Source: Bacillota bacterium (GTDB lineage Bacteria; Bacillota; Clostridia; Christensenellales; UMGS416). Taken from it: 64,000 nucleotides of DNA. The DNA lies in NCBI GenBank assembly GCA_023421955.1, contig JAEZSE010000045.1, positions 8,915 to 72,914 on the forward strand, given 5' to 3'. A model generated the notes under the pieces. The model was not told where the DNA came from and searched no databases. It saw only the letters and a list, made by a program, of their open reading frames with translations. How positions within the stretch are numbered: the first letter of the stretch is position 1; the number at the start of each line of letters is the position of its first letter. Below, piece after piece: positions 53,506 to 61,231 of this stretch. Position numbers and translations under genes: made by a program.

Positions 53506-54497
53506 CCCCTTACACCGCCGCACTCCAAGGCAAGATCAACGAGCAAATGGACACCTTCAACAGCTTCATGAACCAGACCAGCGCGTTCCTCAATCCCAAC
53601 CCCCAATTCGCCTTCGCCGGCGGCCCCTCCTTCAACACACAATTCAATTCCGACACTTCAAACACCACCCGCTCCTTCAACAAAACCACCACCAATACCA
53701 CCACCGCCACCGCCACATTCGATCTCTCCATCAACACCAACACCGGCATCATCTCCGGCCTCCAAGCCCGCAATCTGCAAACCAGGCTCAACGACAAACT
53801 GGCCGGAGCCGGACGATCTGTTTCATCAGGCGATCGGTTCCTCGTGATGGCAAGAAAGGGGAAGTATGTAGACGCAGGGATTTACCAGCCGGGGCAGGCA
53901 GATCAAATAAACCGGAAGACTCCTGACGTCGATACAAAGAGAATCCTCCAGGCTGAGGCAGTTGGGTATGATGGGGAGAACATTTCGTTTCGGGATGTGA
54001 CCCAAGATGTGCTGGCGCAGGAGAAGATGGAAAGCGGCGCGGCGGAGGGAGAAAATGTTGCGGAGGTTGCAGGAGATGGGGAGGGGGATGTAGAATACTC
54101 CAGTACTGATAGACAGAAGCCCATTGGGCAATTGTCCATGGCGAATCAAAAACATCCTAAAACAGGAGTTCTGTTTGATGGTGATGGGTTTCCAATTTTC
54201 GATACGAAATTCAACGCGATAATCACACCAGATCTGTATATGGAAAAGGATAGAGTTCAATTCCAAAATGCTACAAAACAATTAAGTGAATATCTGCAAA
54301 GCAATCCAACCATTAAGAGCCAACTCTCAGAACGACAGCTTAAGCAGATAGCTCTTGGCCTTAAAATCGATGGTTATGTCTGGCATCATCATCAAACGAA
54401 GGGCGTTTTGCAACTTGTTGATGAAGCCATCCATAGAAATACATGGCATATAGGTGGCAGGAGTATTTGGGGCGGAGGTGCCCTATATCGTAGATAA
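53505..54497 (+). CDS. Silent cassette 8: long L3 linker plus second WHH nuclease toxin
   Basis: About 330 codons; ATG 53547 is in frame but lacks a ribosome site. It opens with a longer upstream part of the L3 carrier (Y-T-A-A-L-Q-G-K-I-N-E-Q-M, then N-S-D-T-S-N-T-T-R-S-F-N), so another full carrier of this type once existed. Tag type 2 ends near 54098. The toxin end I-D-G-Y-V-W-H-H-H-Q-T-K-G-V-L-Q-L-V is again a WHH nuclease, distant from that of the main carrier. A SUKH gene follows. Confidence 0.78.
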   Translation, partial: PPYTAALQGKINEQMDTFNSFMNQTSAFLNPNPQFAFAGGPSFNTQFNSDTSNTTRSFNKTTTNTTTATATFDLSINTNTGIISGLQARNLQTRLNDKLAGAGRSVSSGDRFLVMARKGKYVDAGIYQPGQADQINRKTPDVDTKRILQAEAVGYDGENISFRDVTQDVLAQEKMESGAAEGENVAEVAGDGEGDVEYSSTDRQKPIGQLSMANQKHPKTGVLFDGDGFPIFDTKFNAIITPDLYMEKDRVQFQNATKQLSEYLQSNPTIKSQLSERQLKQIALGLKIDGYVWHHHQTKGVLQLVDEAIHRNTWHIGGRSIWGGGALYRR

Positions 54498-54510
54498 AGG
54501 AGTGAGATTC

Positions 54511-54957
54511 TTGAAAAAGCCAGAGTTGGAATGGTTGTTACCCAATGAGCCCCTGGATGTTGAAAAGATCAATAATATCGGACTAGCAATTGGTGTCAAA
54601 TTTCCTCGTTCCTATATTAACTGTGCCTCACAATATCATGGTGGTAGTCCAAACTTAAATCTATTTGACTTCAAAGGTCATGAAGAAGTTATATTTGGTA
54701 GTCTGCTAAGCTTTAATGAAGAAGATACAAACAATATTGTCTCTGTATATAATGACATAAAGCAGGTTTTGCCAAGAGGAACGGTTCCATTTGCAGCAGA
54801 TCCATTTGGTAACTATATCTGTTTCACTTACCAAGATAAAGTGGAAGAACCGGTAATAACATTTTGGGATCACGAAGCTGCACTAATGACGCCAGACAGA
54901 TCGATAAGCTATGTATGTAAAGACTTTGATTCTTTTCTAGAGTTGCTTTACACCTAA
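54511..54957 (+). CDS. SUKH (SMI1/KNR4) immunity protein of cassette 8
   Basis: 148 residues. G-V-K-F-P-R-S-Y-I-N near 28-37, V-P-F-A-A-D-P-F-G-N-Y-I-C-F near 92-105 and the ending D-F-D-S-F-L-E-L-L-Y are clear SUKH features. TTG 54511 is eight bases after AAAGGAG, the only well-placed start. The WHH-SUKH pairing repeats that of the expressed unit with diverged partners. Confidence 0.85.
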   Translation: MKKPELEWLLPNEPLDVEKINNIGLAIGVKFPRSYINCASQYHGGSPNLNLFDFKGHEEVIFGSLLSFNEEDTNNIVSVYNDIKQVLPRGTVPFAADPFGNYICFTYQDKVEEPVITFWDHEAALMTPDRSISYVCKDFDSFLELLYT

Positions 54958-54978
54958 TAGAACATATACTATTTTCAT

Positions 54979-55010
54979 CAAGGCAAGATTGTTCTTGCCT
55001 TGTTTATTTT
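54979..55010 (+). terminator. Terminator after cassette 8
   Basis: CAAGGCAAGA/TCTTGCCTTG stem followed by TTTATTTTT. Confidence 0.88.
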
Positions 55011-55032
55011 TATTAAGTTCTGTATTACCAAC

Positions 55033-55818
55033 GTTTCCTTCGATCTCTCCATCAAAACCAACACCGGCATTGTCTCCGCCCTTCAAGCCCGCAACCTGGA
55101 AACCAGGCTCAACGACAAGCTGGCCGCCTCGGGCCGCACCGTCACCCCCAGCGACCTTTATGCGGTTACGGTTCGGCGGGGGAAGTATCAGGATGGGGTG
55201 CCGTATCAAGCGGGGCAGAAGATACGGCCCGCCGGGGATGGCTCCGTCACGCACATCCTGGAGGCATTTGGGGTAAGCGCCGGGGGAGAAACGATCAATT
55301 TCAAGAGGGTAACGGATGCAGAGCTGCGGAAGAATTTTTCGGCGGCGGCAGGAAAAGAGGGAGTGGGGGGAGAATATATAACCACAGATGTAAGATTTGA
55401 CACTATTTGGAAGTTCAAAGACTATATAAGAGATATTGAGCTACAGACAGGTAGAAAACTTACTAATGAACAAATCAAAAGACTTGGAGATGCAATACGG
55501 AGCAATAATTATGTTGAGCTCAGTAAAGCAGAAAAGGCTTATAATAGAACCACATTTGATAACAAGAGGATAGAATTGATTGTGCAATGGCAAAAAATGA
55601 CAGGACAAAAGTGGCCAAAATATGACGAATGCGTATTTGATAAGAATGGGAAAATCGTTAGAAGCCCTAAAAATTTTTACGATGCGCATGAGATAATACC
55701 AAATAGTTATGGAGGGCCGCTAGAATGGTGGAATATTCATCCGGCCAAGTGGCCAAATGAACATCAAGGTGGCATTCATCGAGCAAGCGGTATTTTAGAC
55801 CAAATTTTAAACAAGTGA
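55033..55818 (+). CDS. Silent cassette 9: chimeric L3 linker plus HNH nuclease toxin
   Basis: About 261 codons without a proper start. The linker is L3 (V-S-F-D-L-S-I-K-T-N, then V-T-V-R-R-G-K-Y-Q-D-G) but ends in tag type 1 (F-S-A-A-A-G-K-E-G-V-G-G-E-Y) instead of type 2, so a crossover took place just before the tag. The toxin carries D-A-H-E-I-I-P-N-S-Y-G-G-P-L and N-E-H-Q-G-G-I-H-R, an HNH nuclease with a His-rich metal finger. The immunity gene follows. Confidence 0.78.
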   Translation, partial: VSFDLSIKTNTGIVSALQARNLETRLNDKLAASGRTVTPSDLYAVTVRRGKYQDGVPYQAGQKIRPAGDGSVTHILEAFGVSAGGETINFKRVTDAELRKNFSAAAGKEGVGGEYITTDVRFDTIWKFKDYIRDIELQTGRKLTNEQIKRLGDAIRSNNYVELSKAEKAYNRTTFDNKRIELIVQWQKMTGQKWPKYDECVFDKNGKIVRSPKNFYDAHEIIPNSYGGPLEWWNIHPAKWPNEHQGGIHRASGILDQILNK

Positions 55819-55832
55819 GGGAGTTGATTTTT

Positions 55833-56309
55833 TTGACAAGCATGAAATTCTTGCCTTATAAGAAGTTTGTTTTTCAAGATCCCAATAGCGATATTTGGGA
55901 CAATAAGCATGTCTTCTTTATGAATTCAGAAAATGATATTGCTGATGTTGAAGAAAAACTTGGCATGAGCTTACCGCAGGAGTTAAAGGATTTTTATATA
56001 GAGATAGGTTATGGATTTTTATGTAATGGAGAAAGCTATAACACTAATCGTTTTATTTCACCAATAGAGATATTTGATTTCTATAGTGGGATGAACACAT
56101 ATGAAAATGATATTCGGCGACAGTATTATCAGGACAGGGGAAAGTTGATCTTCTTTGAAATATCTGCACAAGCATTTCTTACGATAGACATACAGCAGCC
56201 CAATTCATTAGGTCAGTGTCCTATATATTTTGGAGAGAGGAAAATTGCTAATTCATTGGAGGAGTTCTTGATGGAAATGGACAAGAAGGTAGATTATTAC
56301 TTGGCATAA
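55833..56309 (+). CDS. SMI1/KNR4-like immunity protein of cassette 9
   Basis: 158 residues. D-I-A-D-V-E-E-K-L-G-M-S-L-P-Q-E-L-K-D-F-Y near 32-52 is a typical SMI1/KNR4 opening, and S-L-E-E-F-L-M-E-M the usual end. TTG 55833 is about nine bases after GAGGGAG; ATG 55842 is too far away. It should neutralise the HNH toxin. Confidence 0.8.
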   Translation: MTSMKFLPYKKFVFQDPNSDIWDNKHVFFMNSENDIADVEEKLGMSLPQELKDFYIEIGYGFLCNGESYNTNRFISPIEIFDFYSGMNTYENDIRRQYYQDRGKLIFFEISAQAFLTIDIQQPNSLGQCPIYFGERKIANSLEEFLMEMDKKVDYYLA

Positions 56310-56323
56310 GCGGCATAACGACT

Positions 56324-56348
56324 AAAGGAGGCGGAGAGCCTCCTTTTT
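56324..56348 (+). terminator. Terminator after cassette 9
   Basis: AAAGGAGGC/GCCTCCTTT hairpin followed by TTGTTTTC. Confidence 0.88.
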
Positions 56349-56397
56349 GTTTTCTTAGTTTTACTTTTATGACTAGACAACAATAGCACTGGGCTTG

Positions 56398-57225
56398 ATG
56401 GCGAATAAGCTGCTCTTGAAAGCGCCACTTCCATTCTATTCGACAGGCCTGAAATTCGGCCTGCAAGCCCGCAACCTGGAAGCCAAGCTCAATGAGAAAA
56501 TGGCCGGAGCCGGACGATCAGTTTCATCAGGCGATCACTTCCTCGTGTCCGCAAGAAAAGGGAAGTATGCAGACGCCTCGCTTTACCAGCCGGGGCAGGC
56601 AGATCAACTAAATCGGAATACTCCCGATGTCGATACAAAGAGAATCCTCCAGGCGGAAGCTGTTGGCTTTGATGGGGAGAACATTTCGTTCAGGGATGTT
56701 ACGGATGAAGTGCGGGCGCAGGAGATGATGGAGCGCGGTGCGGCGAAGGGAGAAAATGTTGCGGCGGCAGGAAAAGAGGGGGTGGGCAGACCAACAAACA
56801 AAGGTGGAATCAATTATCAGGAGTGGAGGACAAAAAAGCCAGCTGATTGCTCGATTAACGAAATTCTATTGCGAGACAATGCCGCTATAAAAATGTATGA
56901 AGATATTAAGAAATATGATACTGATGTAGCCTATATTGCTAAAAACGTGGGGATGAAGGAAGATGATATACAAATTATAAAGAAACATTTATTCTTTGAA
57001 GAACATGCTTTTGAAGATGGCTCTGTTGGATTGTTTGATGCCGATTATGAAATAGCAATAGCGTGGGAAAGATTGCGTAGTGGAACCTATAATGATGCAG
57101 ACATAGTTTTGCTCAATCATGAATTATTCGAGTACAACTATATGAAAGCATATAATTGTTTCTATGAAGTTGCACATTCTGAGGCGAACAAGTTGTATAA
57201 TTGGAGTAGAATTGTTTATGATTAA
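56398..57225 (+). CDS. Silent cassette 10: chimeric L3 linker plus unassigned toxin
   Basis: 275 residues from ATG 56398, which has no ribosome site. The linker L3 begins abruptly at L-Q-A-R-N-L-E (56458) and switches to tag type 1 (N-V-A-A-A-G-K-E-G-V-G), a second chimera. The toxin of about 140 residues contains I-K-K-H-L-F-F-E-E-H near 190, A-I-A-W-E-R-L-R-S-G and L-L-N-H-E-L-F-E-Y near 245, then A-H-S-E-A. The repeated His/Glu pairs could bind metal or act as a nuclease core. I cannot place it. The immunity gene is 18 bases behind. Confidence 0.7.
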   Translation: MANKLLLKAPLPFYSTGLKFGLQARNLEAKLNEKMAGAGRSVSSGDHFLVSARKGKYADASLYQPGQADQLNRNTPDVDTKRILQAEAVGFDGENISFRDVTDEVRAQEMMERGAAKGENVAAAGKEGVGRPTNKGGINYQEWRTKKPADCSINEILLRDNAAIKMYEDIKKYDTDVAYIAKNVGMKEDDIQIIKKHLFFEEHAFEDGSVGLFDADYEIAIAWERLRSGTYNDADIVLLNHELFEYNYMKAYNCFYEVAHSEANKLYNWSRIVYD

Positions 57226-57243
57226 TCAACGGAGGTGATACTT

Positions 57244-57486
57244 GTGGCTACATATGTTATGATGATTAAAGAATATGAGGACGATGAAAAGGTGGTATAT
57301 TTCTTTGGCCCAGATAAGCAGAATTTGGGCAGGATACAAATAAACAAGGCTACAGGGGATCATGTCCAACTTGATCCAGTACCTAATTCGAAGTCCTTGT
57401 TCTATCTCACTAGAGCGGTTGTTGTATTAACGAGATATCTGGAGAAGGGAATTGAATTCCCTGACAAGACTCACTATGCTTCGTGA
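57244..57486 (+). CDS. Candidate immunity protein of cassette 10
   Basis: 80 residues. Beta-rich start (Y-V-M-M-I-K-E-Y-E-D-D-E-K-V-V-Y-F-F-G) and helical end (A-V-V-V-L-T-R-Y-L-E-K-G). No family recognised. GTG 57244 is about six bases after GGAGGTG. Small, acidic and soluble, as usual for immunity proteins. Confidence 0.65.
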   Translation: MATYVMMIKEYEDDEKVVYFFGPDKQNLGRIQINKATGDHVQLDPVPNSKSLFYLTRAVVVLTRYLEKGIEFPDKTHYAS

Positions 57487-57519
57487 TTGAGTGCATAACC
57501 TAACTCAATGCTCATAATG

Positions 57520-57550
57520 CCGAGATCGTACGATCTCGGTGTCTTTTATA
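57520..57550 (+). terminator. Terminator after cassette 10
   Basis: Perfect 20-base palindrome of two CCGAGATCGT/ACGATCTCGG arms, followed by TGTCTTTT. Confidence 0.88.
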
Positions 57551-57611
57551 TAGATGCCTTAATCGAAAGATAATATCAAGATCACTCCGGTTCCGTCAAT
57601 ATAGTATTCTC

Positions 57612-58496
57612 AACCCCTATTTCCAACCAGCCTTCGCTCTAGCCGACGGCCCCGCCTTCAGCACCCAAATCAATTCCGACACTTCAAACACTGCCCGCTC
57701 CCACAACACAACCACCACCAATGCCACCACATCCACCGACGCCACCTTCGATCTCTCTATCAACAGCAACACCAGCATTGTGAAGGGCCTCCAAGCCCGA
57801 AACCTGGAAACCAGGCTGAACGACAAGCTGGCTGCCTCTGGCCGCACCGTCACCCCCGGCGACATCTATGCAGTCACAGTGCGGCGGGGGAAGTATCAGG
57901 ATGGGGTGCCGTATCAGGCGGGGCAAGAGATACAGCCCGCTGGGGATGGCTCCGTCACGCACATATTGGAGGCATTAGGGGTAAGCGCCGGGGGAGAGAC
58001 GATCAACTTCAAGAGGGTAACGGATGCAGAGCTGCGGAAGATGGAAAGCGGCGCGAAGGAGGGAGAAAATGTTGCGGAGGTTGCAGGAGATGGGGAGGGG
58101 GATGTAGAATACTCTACTACAGATAGTACGAAGGCAATACCTCAGGATATCTCCCGGTTCAACTTTAATAAATACTTGCGCGACCTTATCGGTCCACCAC
58201 CAGAAGGTATGGTTGATCCTCATGCTCATCATATTGTATTCAAAAAAGGTAATGGACAGAAACAAAAGGGTCTTTCTCGGAGAGGTCATGCTTTGTTAAG
58301 AAGATTCGGAATTGACCCAATTTTCGGAAAAGAAAACCTGGTGTGGGCTCCAAATAGAGTAGCTGGACAACACAAACTTGATACGCTAGAATTCAATGTT
58401 AAGAAACTTGAAGATGTTGAAAGTGAAGGTGGCAGCTATGACGACATTGTTGATATGTTAAGTGAACTGGGCGAAATTGCTTCTACGAGGAGATGA
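57612..58496 (+). CDS. Silent cassette 11: long L3 linker plus AHH nuclease toxin
   Basis: About 294 codons, again including the upstream L3 carrier part (N-P-Y-F-Q-P-A-F-A-L-A-D-G) and lacking a start. Tag type 2 ends near 58112. The toxin has H-A-H-H-I-V-F-K-K-G-N-G, then R-R-F-G-I-D-P, N-L-V-W-A-P-N and G-Q-H-K, all marks of the AHH branch of HNH/Endo VII nucleases. An intact DNA-degrading module. The immunity gene starts 5 bases after. Confidence 0.85.
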   Translation, partial: NPYFQPAFALADGPAFSTQINSDTSNTARSHNTTTTNATTSTDATFDLSINSNTSIVKGLQARNLETRLNDKLAASGRTVTPGDIYAVTVRRGKYQDGVPYQAGQEIQPAGDGSVTHILEALGVSAGGETINFKRVTDAELRKMESGAKEGENVAEVAGDGEGDVEYSTTDSTKAIPQDISRFNFNKYLRDLIGPPPEGMVDPHAHHIVFKKGNGQKQKGLSRRGHALLRRFGIDPIFGKENLVWAPNRVAGQHKLDTLEFNVKKLEDVESEGGSYDDIVDMLSELGEIASTRR

Positions 58497-58501
58497 TTAA
58501 C

Positions 58502-59002
58502 ATGGATCAAACCAACTTAATTAAGGCGATACGTAATGCTATACGTCAAGGTGACATTAATGGCGTAAAGGCTATAATTGAGTCCTATCCAGAATCATTA
58601 AAAGCAATCACGGCATTTGGAACCTGGCTGCATGTTGCTGCATCAATGGGGCAAATTGATATTCTCAAGTATCTAATACAATCCGGGCTGGATCCAAATA
58701 CAGAAGCAGGCACCTTTAATGCTGGGGCAATTAACCGTGCAGCTAGAGAGGGACACTATAATATTGTTGAGTACTTAATATCATGTGGTGCTAAACTTGA
58801 TACAAGTGAGCCTGATCGCAACCCTATGTTTGCAGCGATTTACGGTGGACACAAAGATGTAGTTCAATTATTAATTGACAACGGCATCAATTCCGCAATC
58901 CGATATACAGGTGAGTTTATGCATAATATGGATGCCTATGATTTTGCAGTAGAGCGTGGCCAAACTGAAATTGCGGAGATGCTTAAGCCCTATCGAAAAT
59001 AG
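58502..59002 (+). CDS. Ankyrin-repeat immunity protein of cassette 11
   Basis: 166 residues with four ankyrin-like repeats: W-L-H-V-A-A-S-M-G-Q-I-D-I-L-K-Y-L-I near 41-58, then A-A-R-E-G-H-Y-N-I-V-E-Y-L-I, A-A-I-Y-G-G-H-K-D-V-V-Q-L-L-I and A-V-E-R-G-Q-T-E-I-A. Ankyrin proteins are known as immunity proteins in such loci. ATG 58502 is nine bases after GAGGAG; ATG 58493 touches it. Confidence 0.82.
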   Translation: MDQTNLIKAIRNAIRQGDINGVKAIIESYPESLKAITAFGTWLHVAASMGQIDILKYLIQSGLDPNTEAGTFNAGAINRAAREGHYNIVEYLISCGAKLDTSEPDRNPMFAAIYGGHKDVVQLLIDNGINSAIRYTGEFMHNMDAYDFAVERGQTEIAEMLKPYRK

Positions 59003-59032
59003 TGACTTAGTACACTAAAACATCATATCTAA

Positions 59033-59059
59033 AACAGGGCTCGATTAGCCCTGTTTTTA
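59033..59059 (+). terminator. Terminator after cassette 11
   Basis: AACAGGGCT/AGCCCTGTT stem followed by TTTTAC. Confidence 0.9.
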
Positions 59060-59085
59060 CATATATAGAATTATGTCCACCCACT

Positions 59086-59474
59086 ACCACCACCGACGCC
59101 ACCTTCGATCTCTCCATCAACAGCAACACCAGCATCGTCTCTGGCCTGCAAGCCCGCAACCTTGAAGCCAAGCTCAACGAGAAGCTGGCCGGAGCCGGAC
59201 GATCAGTTTCATCAGGCGATCGGTTCCTCGTGATGGCAAGAAAAGGGAAGTATGCAGACGCTTCGCTTTACCAGCCGGGGCAGGCAGATCAACTAAACCA
59301 GAATTCTCCCGACATTGATACAAAGAGAATCCTTCAGGCTGAGGCAGTGGGGTATAACGGGGAGAACATTTCGTTTAGGGATGTGACCCAAGATGTGCTG
59401 GCGCAGGAGAAGATGGAGCGCGGCGCGGCGGAGGGAGAAAATGTTTCGGAGGTTGCAGGAGATGGGGAGGGGGC
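59086..59474 (+). pseudogene. Cassette 12 remnant: L3 linker cut at tag type 2
   Basis: L3 linker (A-T-F-D-L-S-I-N-S-N, G-L-Q-A-R-N-L-E) complete to the tag G-D-G-E-G, then sharp transition at about 59474 into the reverse of an unrelated gene. No toxin or immunity gene is attached. An open frame continues to 59619 by chance. Confidence 0.75.
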
Positions 59475-59963
59475 TAGTTCCGCGTCGTATAACAAAGCCC
59501 GTGGCGGGAATGTCAGCTGCACGGCGCGGCGAAGTTTTTCCCATTCCTTTTGTGTGGAGATAGCGGTCATCTGCACACTGCTCTGGCCGCTATACAATGC
59601 GGTAATGGTATTAAGATAGTCTGTTTCCCCGTTTTTGGGAAGAAACTCTTTGATATACTGCGGCAAAAGCACCTCTTGAAAATCCCAGTGTGTCTTTACT
59701 TGCACGGCCGTAGGGCTGGCTATCTGAGAGGCAGTTACATCACTGGGTTTCTGTGTGACGATGCTGGACACGGTGCTGACAGAGCTTGGACTGACTGTCG
59801 CGGTGCTTTCAGCCCCAGTCGGTTTGTCCGTTTGTTTGCCCGTCCCAAGTAACCGCGTAATCAGAAAAATAACCATCAGAATGACAATCAATATCACAAA
59901 CACGCACAAAACTAGATTGATTCGCTTTGCGCTGTTGCGCCTGATTTGTTGTCTTCTCTGCAT
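59475..59963 (-). pseudogene. Truncated membrane-anchored protein gene, reverse strand
   Basis: Starts at ATG 59963 with AAAGGGAC upstream and reads 163 residues. It has a basic N-terminus (M-Q-R-R-Q-Q-I-R-R) and one membrane helix near 17-39 (L-V-L-C-V-F-V-I-L-I-V-I-L). A Ser/Thr-rich spacer follows, then an external domain starting H-W-D-F-Q-E-V-L-L-P. It then runs into the antisense of linker L3 at 59475, so the real C-terminus is missing. I do not recognise the family. It is foreign to the array and was probably joined during a rearrangement. Confidence 0.65.
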
Positions 59964-60250
59964 TTTTTGTCCCTTTGTCTTTCGAAGTTGCACCAATACT
60001 ACCACGAAATACCAAATATTTACAGGTTTGGAGGGTCAAGAATAAACCTCCAGCATTGAATGCCCGAGCACCTTGCGCATGGAGAATGGGTTTGTTACGA
60101 AAGCCAACCTGCAAAGTGACGATTTCAAAAATTCGATGATGTCTTGTGGCACACGAATTAACCCGGAAAACCATGGGTGAAGATAACTGAGTTGGCTCTG
60201 TAGGAGATGGCCGAAGCGAAGTGCGGCGTGGGATATCTTTCGATCCCCCC
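59964..60250. other. Unassigned sequence between the truncated gene and cassette 13
   Basis: About 290 bases with no supported gene; presumably the upstream flank of the truncated reverse-strand gene carried along with it. Confidence 0.4.
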
Positions 60251-60595
60251 AAGACCAGCCTTAACGACAAGCTGGCTCCATCGGGTCGCACCGTCACCCC
60301 CGGCAACTTTCATGCGGTCACTGTGCGGCGGGGGAAGTATCAGGACGGGGTGCTGTATCAGGCGGGGCAGAAGATACAGCCCGCCGGGGATGGCTCCGTC
60401 ATGCACATCTTGGAGGCGTTTGGGGTAAGCGCTGGGGGAGAGACGATCAACTTCAAGAGGGTCACGGATGCAGAGCTGCGGAAGGTGGAGCGCGGCGCGG
60501 CGGAGGGGGAAAATGTTGCGGAGGTTGCAGGAGATGGGGAGGGGGATGGAGAATACAAAAATATCGATGATCTCTCGAGATCAACATTTGAGTGA
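60251..60595 (+). pseudogene. Cassette 13 remnant: L3 linker with lost toxin
   Basis: The linker enters in mid-domain (S-L-N-D-K-L-A-P-S-G-R-T-V-T-P-G) and runs to tag type 2 near 60556. It is then followed by only 13 codons (Y-K-N-I-D-D-L-S-R-S-T-F-E) and a stop. The toxin has been lost, but immunity-type genes remain behind it. Confidence 0.72.
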
Positions 60596-60608
60596 CAAGG
60601 GTGGATGC

Positions 60609-61220
60609 ATGAAGTACAACTACGAAAAGATCATCCTTGACCAGTGTGGCTGGAGAACCATGGTTTTCAAACTACCAGAAGAGTTGGATATCATATCAAG
60701 TTTCCTTGTGGCGGATGCCCAGGGAGATGGTACTTGGTTCACTCAACAGATTGATCATGTTCTGGAGGGGAGAGAGGAAAACATAACTTGCCACGGCAAT
60801 GTTTATGCTCTCGATATCCATAAAGACTTTACGGTAGTTTCAAATAATGTCATTGACGATGTCGAAGAGAGCTGTATAATTGAGACTGCCGAGCTCAAGC
60901 AGCTGATACAAAAATGGAATGATGAAATCAAAGTGTTTCGTGAATCTCAAGTAATAGGCGAGAAATTATGTGTGCATTTGCAGCCGGTGTTTTTTCAAGA
61001 GATGAGTTTGAACAATTATGTGATGTTAGCTGATGAGAATGCTTGGTCAAGTACACGTTATGCGGTTAGTCTTCAGAATGAAATGGATATGGAAAGAGAC
61101 ATGGTACTCGTTCAGGGGATGGAGTCTGTTGAAGCATTCATGAACACAGATATGCACTATATGAGAGAAAAAGGGTTCATATGTAAAGAGTGCAAGCACT
61201 CATTGGCTGGACCGATTTAG
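60609..61220 (+). CDS. Orphan immunity-type protein, 203 aa
   Basis: Residues 1-115 form one domain (C-G-W-R-T-M-V-F-K-L-P-E-E-L near 13-26, N-V-Y-A-L-D-I near 64-70). Residues 116-203 form a second helical part with C-K-E-C near the end. No family is recognised. ATG 60609 follows AAGGGTGG. It stands behind a toxin-less linker, so it is probably an orphan immunity gene retained against rivals' toxins. It is A+T-rich like the other immunity genes. Confidence 0.65.
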   Translation: MKYNYEKIILDQCGWRTMVFKLPEELDIISSFLVADAQGDGTWFTQQIDHVLEGREENITCHGNVYALDIHKDFTVVSNNVIDDVEESCIIETAELKQLIQKWNDEIKVFRESQVIGEKLCVHLQPVFFQEMSLNNYVMLADENAWSSTRYAVSLQNEMDMERDMVLVQGMESVEAFMNTDMHYMREKGFICKECKHSLAGPI

Positions 61221-61231
61221 CGAGGTGACCA

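Larger units (their letters stand above)
43411..60556 (+). repeat. Pre-toxin linker domains and junction tags (14 copies)
   Basis: About 100-residue linkers of three sequence families plus one outlier, all ending in a G-rich tag. Family L2 (I-K-G-I-R-S-E-S-L): in the carrier at 43411, and at 46066, 50355 and 53230 (cut). Family L1 (T-L-P-T-G-K-T-Y-L-T-K): 44855, 48612, 51829 and a stub at 50070. Family L3 (G-L-Q-A-R-N-L-E): 53759, 55075, 56458, 57786, 59146 and 60251 (cut). Outlier: 47380. Tag type 1 (G-K-E-G-V-G-G-E) ends near 43735, 45190, 46393, 47720, 48947, 50675, 52163, 53505, 55374 and 56788. Tag type 2 (G-D-G-E-G-D-V-E-Y) ends near 54098, 58112, 59474 and 60556. Confidence 0.88.

Noticed and set aside
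43411..60556. Regularly spaced repeats as a possible integron or transposon array.
   Set aside because: No integrase, attC-like folding sites or transposase seen; the repeats are coding linkers in frame with toxins.
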